Position numbers and translations under genes: made by a program
Notes under the pieces: generated by a model
What the model was told of the DNA's origin: nothing
Databases searched by the model: none
The model's input: only the letters and a program-made list of their open reading frames with translations
In this document: piece after piece, positions 1 through 5,844 of the stretch
How positions within the stretch are numbered: the first letter of the stretch is position 1
Layout of the letters: each line of letters opens with the position of its first letter
Assembly (NCBI GenBank): GCA_003140655.1
Contig: PLKR01000464.1
Location: forward strand, 4,082-10,614
Length of the DNA stretch: 6,533 nt
Direction: 5' to 3'
Source of the DNA: Acidobacteriaceae bacterium
GTDB taxonomy: Bacteria > Acidobacteriota > Terriglobia > Terriglobales > Acidobacteriaceae

Positions 1-106
1 TTCCCCCGCTCCGTGCCGCTAAGATGGAGTGACGAGTTTATGTTTTCCGCGTCCAACTTTCAAATCTGTATTGCCCTTTCAGCATGATGCACCACCGTTC
101 CTATTC

Positions 107-113
107 AAGGAGA
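107..113 (+). promoter_or_regulatory. Ribosome binding site that fixes the TolC-family start
   Basis: AAGGAGA is a near-perfect Shine-Dalgarno sequence. Its AGGAG core ends 7 nt before the ATG at 120. An in-frame ATG pair at 84-89 lies upstream but has no such site, so the start at 120 is preferred. The 12 residues between them are also polar and would put an awkward extension in front of the signal peptide. Confidence 0.75.
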
Positions 114-119
114 CAAACC

Positions 120-2228
120 ATGTCTTTGCCTTTGCCCCGAATGACCGCGGCCCATGAGCGCCTCACTCTGCTGCTAATGATGACGGCCTTTGCCGTCCTC
201 GCCTGCACGCAGTTGCAACCGCTTTTGTGCGCTCAGGACGTCCCCGCCGCCCCCATGCCGCAAACTGCGCCAGCTCCCGCCCAGCCGCAGGCGGTTCATT
301 TGCAGGATTATTCCAGGCCCCGCTCGGCCTTTCCGCATTTCCTGCAGCCCTACCGGTCGCAGCAGATAGCGCAGCCGAACCTGGGCAATTCGCCGCGCAT
401 CGACTCCCTCATGCGCGACGGCAAGATTTATCTTTCGATTGACGACGCCGTCGCGCTCACGCTTGAGAACAACCTTGATATCGACATTGCGCGCTACAAC
501 CTGAACATCGCCGACACCGACTACCTGCGCGCCAAATCAGGCGCTAACATTCTCGGCGTCAACGCCGGCATTGTGCAGAACACTCCCGGTGGCGGCGTGG
601 GCGGTCTTGGCGGCACGGTTGGCTCCGGCACCGGAGGCACCACCGTCGCCCCCAGCGGCGTGGGCACGGGCACCAACGGCCTGGTCAGTTCCACGCTGGG
701 AATCGGTTCGACCATTACCAGCTTCGACCCGGTTGTCACCAGCACGGTGCAGCTCGACAAAGACGACACCGAGTCCACCACTGTAGGGGGCTTCGTCCCA
801 GTCGTGGGACAGAACACTTACACGGCCAACTTCGCCTACACGCAAGGCTTCCAGTGGGGCACTGCTTTGTCAGTGGGATTCAACAACAGCCACATTGCCA
901 CCAACAGTTTTGAAAGCCTGCTCACGCCCGAGGTAAACTCGAACTTCCAATTCAGGATCACGCAGAACCTGCTGCAAGGCTTCGGTTCGCTTCCCAACAT
1001 GCGCTTCATCCGCATCGCCAAGAACAATCGTGAGATTTCCGACGTCGCCTTCCGCTTGCAAATCATCACCACCGTCGATCAGATCGAGGATATGTATTGG
1101 GATTTGGTCTACGCCTACGAAAACGTACGCGTGCAGCAAGAAGCTCTCACCTACGCACAGAAGGCGCTGACCGATACCAAACAGCAGGCGCAAGTCGGCA
1201 CCATCCCGCCCATTCAGGTGGTGAGCGCGCAGAGCACGGTTTCAACCGACGAGCAGAACCTGATCCTGGCGCAGAACAATCTGGAACTGGAAAAGTTGCT
1301 GGTGAAGAACGCGCTCAGCCGCAGCATCGAAGATCCGGCGCTGGCCGAAGCCGACGTGATCCCCACCTCCACCATGCAGGTTCCACAGGAGGAAGCGGTC
1401 GTTCCTACCCAGGACTTGATCAATGAAGCTCTCGCTCATCGCGCTGAACTGGTCGAGTCGCGCATCGATCTCAATTCGCGCGACCTCAGCAGCAAAGCCG
1501 TGCGCAATGCCATGCTGCCTACCCTTGATGCCTTTGCTTATTACGGCGGATCGGGAGTTGGAGGAAATGTTAATCCGGCACTGCTGCCGCCAACTTGCAA
1601 TCCCGCTGTATCGAGCTGCTTTAGCAGCTCCACTGCGCCACCTCCCTTTGTTAATGGCGGCCCCGTGGGCTACGGCGGAACTTTGAACCAGCTCGTCAAC
1701 TCCACCGCTCCCGACAAAGGCGTTGGCTTGACGCTGAGCATTCCATTGCGCAATCGCGAAGCGCAGGCCAACCAGGTGCGCGCGGAACTGGAATACCGCC
1801 AGGCTCAGGTAAGGCTACACCAGCTTGAAAACCAAGTGCGCATCGAAGTGCGCAACGCGCAATTCGACGTAAAACAGAACCGCGCCGCCGTGCAGGCAGC
1901 CCAGTATGCGGTTGACTTTTCCCGTCAGACGCTCGATGCCGATCAGCAGAAACTGAAAGTCGGACTTACCACGACCACCGCGATCTTGCAGGATGCTTCG
2001 GTCTTAACCACTTCCGAATCGAATCTGGTTTCAGCTAAAGCTGCCTACGCGAAGTCGCGTATCGAACTCGATCGTGCCACGGGATTGCTGCTCGATCACT
2101 CCGGCATTGACGTAGCCGACGCCACGCGCGGCCAGGTCACGCACCTGCCCAGAGTTCCCTACGTCGTTCCGCGGCAGGAAGCTCCTGCGGGAGGGCGGCC
2201 TGCACAATCGCCGGCAGGGCAACCTTAG
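120..2228 (+). CDS. TolC-family outer-membrane efflux protein with long Gly-rich loops
   Basis: This 702-residue protein belongs to the outer membrane efflux protein (OEP/TolC) family. Such proteins form trimeric channels that cross the outer membrane and periplasm and serve RND, ABC or MFS export pumps. Residues about 14-38 are an export signal (basic/polar start, then LTLLLMMTAFAVLA), with likely cleavage near CAQ at 37-39. A Cys at 29 also makes a poor lipobox. The two OEP repeats are visible: long helices at about 105-145 and 305-400, then 430-465 and 545-655. Family-typical segments include GLTLSIPLRN at 536-545 and VGLTTTTAILQ at 614-624, ending in ATGLLL at 653-658. The protein is much longer than E. 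coli TolC (under 500 residues). The extra length is a Gly/Thr-rich stretch at about 155-230, a second Gly/Pro-rich stretch at about 476-530, and a Pro-rich N-terminal region after the signal. No pump or periplasmic adaptor gene is in view. Family assignment is firm; the transported substrate is unknown. Confidence 0.93.
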   Translation: MSLPLPRMTAAHERLTLLLMMTAFAVLACTQLQPLLCAQDVPAAPMPQTAPAPAQPQAVHLQDYSRPRSAFPHFLQPYRSQQIAQPNLGNSPRIDSLMRDGKIYLSIDDAVALTLENNLDIDIARYNLNIADTDYLRAKSGANILGVNAGIVQNTPGGGVGGLGGTVGSGTGGTTVAPSGVGTGTNGLVSSTLGIGSTITSFDPVVTSTVQLDKDDTESTTVGGFVPVVGQNTYTANFAYTQGFQWGTALSVGFNNSHIATNSFESLLTPEVNSNFQFRITQNLLQGFGSLPNMRFIRIAKNNREISDVAFRLQIITTVDQIEDMYWDLVYAYENVRVQQEALTYAQKALTDTKQQAQVGTIPPIQVVSAQSTVSTDEQNLILAQNNLELEKLLVKNALSRSIEDPALAEADVIPTSTMQVPQEEAVVPTQDLINEALAHRAELVESRIDLNSRDLSSKAVRNAMLPTLDAFAYYGGSGVGGNVNPALLPPTCNPAVSSCFSSSTAPPPFVNGGPVGYGGTLNQLVNSTAPDKGVGLTLSIPLRNREAQANQVRAELEYRQAQVRLHQLENQVRIEVRNAQFDVKQNRAAVQAAQYAVDFSRQTLDADQQKLKVGLTTTTAILQDASVLTTSESNLVSAKAAYAKSRIELDRATGLLLDHSGIDVADATRGQVTHLPRVPYVVPRQEAPAGGRPAQSPAGQP

Positions 2229-2271
2229 TCCGCGCTGGACAGTAGGTGTCCGCAGCGAGACAATTAGAGAT

Positions 2272-3510
2272 ATGCCGAGTGCACATATTTCCGAACGTAA
2301 CGGGCATGGCCGCTCTGAGCGCCCACATCATTGCGACGTCTGTTCGCAGCGCCGCGCCGCACGTCTGCGCCGGCTGGTGTTAGTCGCTATCGGAGCCTGC
2401 TTGTGTTCTTGTCTGCTGCTTCGGGCGCAAACCTCCGATTCCCGAACGGGCGACGCGAACAAGTCATGGAGAGTTACAACCGAGTCGCAAAGTGACAACC
2501 TGAATCCCACCCGCACTCTCGAAAGCCACATCCAGAGCGGCAATCGCACGGTGGATAACCAATCGGTCCAGCACCGCGGGGCTAACGGGGATTTCGAACC
2601 ATACCAGGACATCGAAAAAACAACGGTGCAGGTCAATGCTACGACGGTGCGAACCACAACGAGTACCTTCGGTCGAGCTGCCGATGGAGCGAAAACATTG
2701 GTGCAGGTGACAGAAGAAGAAGCGCATACGCTGCCCGGAGGTGGCTCGAACGTAGTACGTAGCACCTCGAATCCCGATGCCAACGGCAACCTTCAGTTGG
2801 TTCAGCGCCAAATCGAGGAGACGAAAAAGATCGGCAAAGATGTGGAGGAGACGAAAACGACCGTGATGCTTCCCGGCATCAACGGTGATCTTGCTCCAGC
2901 AATGAAGACGCAAGAGCGCCACGAACGAAGCGCGAACGACACCGTGGTATCCCAAAAAACCACGCTGCTTACCGATGGCACCGGAAACTGGCAAGTGAGC
3001 GAAACACGGCAAGCCACTACCCGGCAAGAAGGCAAGGACCGCACCACGGAGGAGCGAATCTCCCGCCCGGACGCCGAGGGTAAGCTAGGGGAAATCTCGC
3101 GTACCGTGAGCAAGGAATCCGAGAATGCTCCGGGTGAAAAGCGCGACACAGTGGAAACCTATTCCGTCGATGTCCCGGGATCGCCCCGGGACGGCAGCCT
3201 GCACCTTGTTGAGCGCACAACTACCGCCCAAAGCACCAGCTCAACCGGGCAGCAAACTACTGCACGGCAGGTGGAGCAGGCTGACCCCAGCGATCCGGGC
3301 TCCGGTCTGCGAGTGAACATACTAACCACCGACACGGTGCGCCCTGGATCTTCTGGAGCCCAGGCCACGCAAACCATTCAACTGCGCGACTCGAACGGCA
3401 ATTTTGATGTGGTCTCCGTGGACACCTCAAAGTCCGATAACGCTCACGCCGTTCAGGTTCAGATAGCCCCTTCCGAAAAGCCAATAGCGCCCGTCGAAAA
3501 GGCAAAATGA
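2272..3510 (+). CDS. Exported repeat protein of unknown function
   Basis: I do not recognise this 412-residue protein. It starts with a long basic N-terminus containing a Cys-x-x-Cys (21 and 24), then a hydrophobic segment at about 35-50 that ends in LLLRAQ. This looks like a Sec signal with cleavage after Ala52; Cys43 or Cys47 as a lipoprotein anchor is possible but the lipoboxes are poor. The mature part has no Cys, is rich in Thr, Ser, Gln, Glu and Arg, and is poor in aromatics. From about residue 103 it consists of roughly nine copies of a unit with a Gly turn (patterns such as NGDF, NGNL, NGDL, TGNW, NGNF) followed by two stretches of alternating Thr/charged residues, as expected of beta-hairpin repeats. 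The start codon has only a weak ribosome binding site (AGAGA, very close to the ATG), but no better in-frame start precedes the signal. It begins 43 nt after the TolC-family gene and may share its transcript. A periplasmic or surface location is inferred; no enzymatic motif is seen. Confidence 0.8.
   Translation: MPSAHISERNGHGRSERPHHCDVCSQRRAARLRRLVLVAIGACLCSCLLLRAQTSDSRTGDANKSWRVTTESQSDNLNPTRTLESHIQSGNRTVDNQSVQHRGANGDFEPYQDIEKTTVQVNATTVRTTTSTFGRAADGAKTLVQVTEEEAHTLPGGGSNVVRSTSNPDANGNLQLVQRQIEETKKIGKDVEETKTTVMLPGINGDLAPAMKTQERHERSANDTVVSQKTTLLTDGTGNWQVSETRQATTRQEGKDRTTEERISRPDAEGKLGEISRTVSKESENAPGEKRDTVETYSVDVPGSPRDGSLHLVERTTTAQSTSSTGQQTTARQVEQADPSDPGSGLRVNILTTDTVRPGSSGAQATQTIQLRDSNGNFDVVSVDTSKSDNAHAVQVQIAPSEKPIAPVEKAK
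2578..3465 (+). repeat. About nine protein repeats of 31-38 residues
   Basis: The repeat lies within the exported protein. The conserved turn Gly falls at residues 106, 139, 172, 205, 238, 270, 308, 345 and 376. Spacings are 33, 33, 33, 33, 32, 38, 37 and 31 residues. Each unit has the pattern [D/N/S]-x-G-[N/D/K/S]-[hydrophobic], then a polar stretch with Glu/Thr, a short Asn/Gly/Ser loop, then a Thr-rich stretch. The second unit (ADGAKTLV) and the eighth (GSGLRV) are the weakest. A degenerate extra copy may precede the first at residues 72-100. Copies are diverged at the DNA level, so this is an old protein repeat and not a recent DNA duplication. Confidence 0.7.
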
Positions 3511-3584
3511 AGTGAGGCGGAAGTGATGGGCGAGAGCTGATCACGCCGTCTCAGGCCGGCAAAGACCTGATAAACTCGCCCGTG

Positions 3585-4868
3585 ATGGAACGACTGAACG
3601 AGCCTGCCATCCCGCGATCTGTGTTGTGGATGGTGCTGCTGTCGTTTGTTCTGCAGGTGGCGGCGATTGGAGTTTTTCGCCAGTACCACACTCGCACCGG
3701 AGAAGATAACTTCGGCTTTGGCTTTGAGATGGGCCGCGTGGGCCGTGCCGTCGCCCTGGGGCAGGGTTTCAGCAATCCCTATGGAGGGAATACGGGCCCC
3801 AGCGCGTGGGAGCCTCCGCTTTATCCCTACCTGATTGGCGGAGTCTTCAAGATTTTCGGCGTCTACACTTATGCTTCGGCGTGGGTTCTGCTATCGATCA
3901 ACAGCCTTCTCGCCGCACTCACCACGATTCCGGTTTATCTGATCGCGCACAGAACTTTCGGAGCGCGCGTCGCACTCTGGTCGGCGCGGGCTTGGGCGCT
4001 GAATCCCTATATCTGGTACTGGTCGATTCACTGGATATGGGACACGACCTTCACTCCGCTCGTATTAGCGCTGATCTTTCTGGTTTCGTTGGAATTGGCT
4101 GCGCTGAAGCTGGAACAATTGCCAGGTTGGCGAGGATGGATACTGTTCGGCGCATTGTGGGGCGTGGGAGCGCTGGCCAATCCCACGATGCTCTCCTTTC
4201 TGCCATTTTGCGGGTTGTGGGTGTGGCGCCAGAGATACCGGCGAGGTCTGCCGTCGCTGGCAGGGGTGGTGCTTTCCTCATTCGTATTCTTTCTTGTTCT
4301 ATCACCCTGGCTGGTGAGGAACTATGAGGCATTCGGACGGTTCGTTTTTATTCGCGACGATTTCGGACTGCAGTTTCGTCTCGGCAACAATAACCTGGCC
4401 GACGGCATGCTAATCGCCACCCTGCAGCCTAATCTCAACAAACTTGAGCTTGAGAAGTTTCAGCGCCTGGGTGAAATTGCCTATGAGGCCGACTGCAGGC
4501 GGTTGGCGTTCGATTGGATTCGTGCGCACCCGGGGCGATTCGGGGTCATCAGCATGAAGCGGTTTTTCTATTACTGGAACGGTGTGCCCAGACCCACAGG
4601 CAGCTCTGCTCCCTGGGATTTCCGCAGCTCCCTGTTTCTGGCGTCGTCGGTACTGGCAATCTGGGGACTGGGCCGTGCGCTGCGGCAGAAGCAGCCCGGA
4701 GCATGGCTTTTCGCGGGACTCGTCGCAACCTATCCCACGGTCTATTACTTCGTGTACCCGCACGCCCGCTACCGCCATCCCATCGAGCCTGAGTTGGTTA
4801 TTCTGGCGGTATTTCTGCTTTCGGAAGTTCGGAGCCGCGCCGATGGTGGCTGGGGAGTTAATTGCTGA
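3585..4868 (+). CDS. GT39/ArnT-like polytopic membrane glycosyltransferase
   Basis: This 427-residue protein resembles the bacterial dolichyl-phosphate-mannose mannosyltransferase-like family (GT39/PMT_2, GT-C fold). These enzymes move a sugar from a polyprenyl-phosphate carrier onto an acceptor on the outer face of the inner membrane. A first membrane helix at about 12-31 is followed by a long outer loop at about 32-96. That loop holds acidic residues (Glu40, Asp41, Glu48) in a segment ending ALGQGFSNPYGG, and then PSAWEPPLYPYLIG at 72-85, both typical of the family. Further hydrophobic segments lie at about 97-120, 125-145, 152-172, 183-212, 224-242, 348-362, 372-392 and 400-413. The C-terminal RYRHPIEPE at 395-403 is a family hallmark. 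Donor and acceptor cannot be read from sequence. A GTG at 3582 directly before the ATG is an equally possible start. No clear ribosome binding site is seen. The last codons (VNC) and the stop lie inside a heptamer repeat, so the tail may have been reshaped by that repeat. Confidence 0.85.
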   Translation: MERLNEPAIPRSVLWMVLLSFVLQVAAIGVFRQYHTRTGEDNFGFGFEMGRVGRAVALGQGFSNPYGGNTGPSAWEPPLYPYLIGGVFKIFGVYTYASAWVLLSINSLLAALTTIPVYLIAHRTFGARVALWSARAWALNPYIWYWSIHWIWDTTFTPLVLALIFLVSLELAALKLEQLPGWRGWILFGALWGVGALANPTMLSFLPFCGLWVWRQRYRRGLPSLAGVVLSSFVFFLVLSPWLVRNYEAFGRFVFIRDDFGLQFRLGNNNLADGMLIATLQPNLNKLELEKFQRLGEIAYEADCRRLAFDWIRAHPGRFGVISMKRFFYYWNGVPRPTGSSAPWDFRSSLFLASSVLAIWGLGRALRQKQPGAWLFAGLVATYPTVYYFVYPHARYRHPIEPELVILAVFLLSEVRSRADGGWGVNC

Positions 4869-4900
4869 TTGTTGATTGATGCTTGATGATTGCTGATTGA
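4859..4900 (+). repeat. Tandem array of six TGATTGN heptamers
   Basis: Six consecutive 7-bp units can be read: TAATTGC, TGATTGT, TGATTGA, TGCTTGA, TGATTGC and TGATTGA. The stop codon of the membrane glycosyltransferase (4866-4868) is the TGA of the second unit, so the array overlaps the end of that gene. Heptanucleotide tandem repeats are known from other phyla, notably cyanobacteria. I cannot tell from one window whether this unit recurs elsewhere in this genome. Confidence 0.85.
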
Positions 4901-4947
4901 AAAGCTCGTTGTCTTTGGGCTTCAATCAGCAATCATCAATCAACAAT
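4868..4947 (+). repeat. Large inverted repeat (hairpin) made of heptamers
   Basis: The right arm, 4921-4947, holds heptamers in the opposite orientation (TCAATCA, GCAATCA, TCAATCA). It is the exact reverse complement of 4868-4881 joined to 4889-4901. This gives 27 perfect base pairs with one 7-nt bulge (4882-4888, exactly one repeat unit) and a 19-nt loop at 4902-4920. The stem is A+T-rich compared with the surrounding genes. No T-run follows, so it is not a standard intrinsic terminator. The right arm ends 5 nt before the ATG at 4953, where a ribosome binding site would normally lie. An effect on mRNA stability or translation coupling is inferred only. Confidence 0.85.
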
Positions 4948-4952
4948 TCCTC

Positions 4953-5744
4953 ATGACCATCTCTGTGGCCATCGTAGCGATGGATGAAGAAGTGAACATC
5001 GGCCGCACTCTGGCCAGCGTCCGCTGGGCGGATGAAATTGTGCTCGTCGACTCCGGCTCGAAAGATCGCACCTGCGAGATCGCGCGTGCACAGGGAGCGC
5101 GAGTCGTCGTCGAACCGTGGCGGGGTTACGTTGCTCAGAAGCAGTACGCGATCGATCTTTGCACGAAAGATTGGGTGCTGCTGCTCGACGCCGACGAAGA
5201 GGTCAGCCCCGGACTGGCTGAAGAAATTCGCGCAGCGATCGCCGACGCAAGCACTGTGAGCGGCTATTGGCTCCCGCGCGAAAATCTGTTCCTGGGCCGC
5301 TGGATGCGCCACGGCGGTTTTTACCCTGATCCCAAGCTGCGACTCTTCCGCCGCGGCCACGGATTCGTAACCGGCCACGATCCGCACGACCGCTGCGAAC
5401 TGAAGCCGGGCTTACCTGGACAAGCGCCAGGAGAAGCGGCGCAACCGACACGCCAGTTCAAGAACGCGCTGGTGCACTACACCTATCCCAATCTAACCCT
5501 TTACCTCAGCCACATGAATCGTTATTCGTCACTGGGTGCCCAACTGGCGGTTGCCAAGGGGCATCGCCGCTTCAGTTTCGTCAACATCGTTCTGCGCCCT
5601 TTGGCGACGTTCGTCTACAACTATTTCTTCCGCCTCGGATTTCTCGACGGCCGCGAAGGCCTGTTGCTACACCTCTACCACGCCGGCTACGTCTCGTGGA
5701 AATACGCCAAGGCGTGGGAACTGGGCCGGAAGCCGCCGCAATAG
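4953..5744 (+). CDS. Family-2 glycosyltransferase, WaaE-like
   Basis: This 263-residue cytoplasmic or membrane-associated glycosyltransferase has the GT-A fold (GT2). It is closest in style to the WaaE/KdtX-type beta-1,4-glucosyltransferases of lipopolysaccharide core assembly. The opening MTISVAIVAMDEEVNIGRTL is the usual GT2 first strand. It is followed by ADEIVLVDSGSKDRT at 26-40 (nucleotide-sugar binding), AQKQYAID at 61-68, and LLLDADEEV at 76-84, containing the metal-binding Asp-x-Asp. WaaE-type features follow: GRWMRHGG at 115-122, a PDPKLRLFRR segment at 125-134, LVHYTY at 173-178 and a tail of aromatic/basic residues (FVYNYFFRLGFLDG). Residues about 150-168 are a Gly/Pro/Gln-rich stretch where relatives are usually shorter. 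The ATG at 4953 starts exactly where family members begin; a TTG at 4890 would add 21 residues encoded by repeat sequence and is rejected. No ribosome binding site is visible. The sugar and acceptor are unknown, though proximity to the membrane glycosyltransferase suggests a shared envelope-glycan pathway. Confidence 0.88.
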   Translation: MTISVAIVAMDEEVNIGRTLASVRWADEIVLVDSGSKDRTCEIARAQGARVVVEPWRGYVAQKQYAIDLCTKDWVLLLDADEEVSPGLAEEIRAAIADASTVSGYWLPRENLFLGRWMRHGGFYPDPKLRLFRRGHGFVTGHDPHDRCELKPGLPGQAPGEAAQPTRQFKNALVHYTYPNLTLYLSHMNRYSSLGAQLAVAKGHRRFSFVNIVLRPLATFVYNYFFRLGFLDGREGLLLHLYHAGYVSWKYAKAWELGRKPPQ

Positions 5745-5759
5745 CAGTGCGCCCGATAG

Positions 5760-5773
5760 ACCGACCGGTCGTT
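5760..5773. promoter_or_regulatory. Operator-like palindrome upstream of the acyl-CoA mutase
   Basis: ACCGACCGGTCGTT contains a perfect 10-bp palindrome, CGACCGGTCG at 5762-5771. Its outer A/T pair also matches, with one mismatch between. It lies about 20 nt upstream of a candidate -35 box and 71 nt before the mutase start. The form resembles ACCGACCGGTCGGT-type sites bound by TetR-family regulators, some of which control fatty-acid or acyl-CoA genes. No regulator gene is in the window, so binding is speculative. It is also only about 15 nt after the preceding stop codon, but no T-run follows, which argues against a terminator. Confidence 0.35.
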
Positions 5774-5792
5774 CGAGCCGCACTCCCCCGCC

Positions 5793-5821
5793 TTGCCCGC
5801 TGGCCCGCGCTTCCCTATCAT
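5793..5821 (+). promoter_or_regulatory. Candidate sigma-70-type promoter for the acyl-CoA mutase
   Basis: TTGCCC (5793-5798, 4 of 6 to the -35 consensus) and TATCAT (5816-5821, 5 of 6 to the -10 consensus) are separated by 17 nt, the preferred spacing. Transcription would begin near 5828, giving a leader of roughly 17 nt before the ATG at 5845. The match was found by eye and could be chance, but its position in the only sizeable gap before the mutase supports it. Confidence 0.4.
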
Positions 5822-5844
5822 CACAAGAGCACACTGGGGTTCCC

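Noticed and set aside
1..87. Open frame from base 1 to a TGA at 85-87, possibly the tail of an upstream gene
   Set aside because: Only 28 codons, with no recognisable family sequence. Other frames close sooner, but chance openness over this length is common.
84..119. In-frame upstream ATG pair giving a 714-residue TolC-family protein
   Set aside because: No ribosome binding site precedes it, whereas AAGGAGA sits at the right distance before the ATG at 120, and the signal peptide is better formed from 120.
521..845. Long open frames on the minus strand opposite the TolC-family Gly-rich region
   Set aside because: They are low-complexity shadows of a clearly real plus-strand gene in G+C-rich sequence, with no ribosome binding site or family match.
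2234..2256. Small imperfect hairpin (GGACA/TGTCC core) between the TolC-family and repeat-protein genes
   Set aside because: The stem is short and bulged and has no T-run, so a terminator call is not supported.
2328..3149. Several long minus-strand open frames opposite the repeat protein
   Set aside because: The plus-strand product has a signal peptide and an ordered repeat period, while the opposite frames show no domain and overlap one another.
3528..3581. GGGCGAG and CTCGCCC, a 7-bp inverted repeat between the repeat-protein and membrane glycosyltransferase genes
   Set aside because: The 40-nt loop and lack of a T-run make it a poor terminator, and a match this short is expected by chance.
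4890..4952. TTG start giving a 21-residue extension of the family-2 glycosyltransferase
   Set aside because: The extension is encoded by the repeat and loop sequence, has no counterpart in the family, and the ATG at 4953 matches the normal family start.
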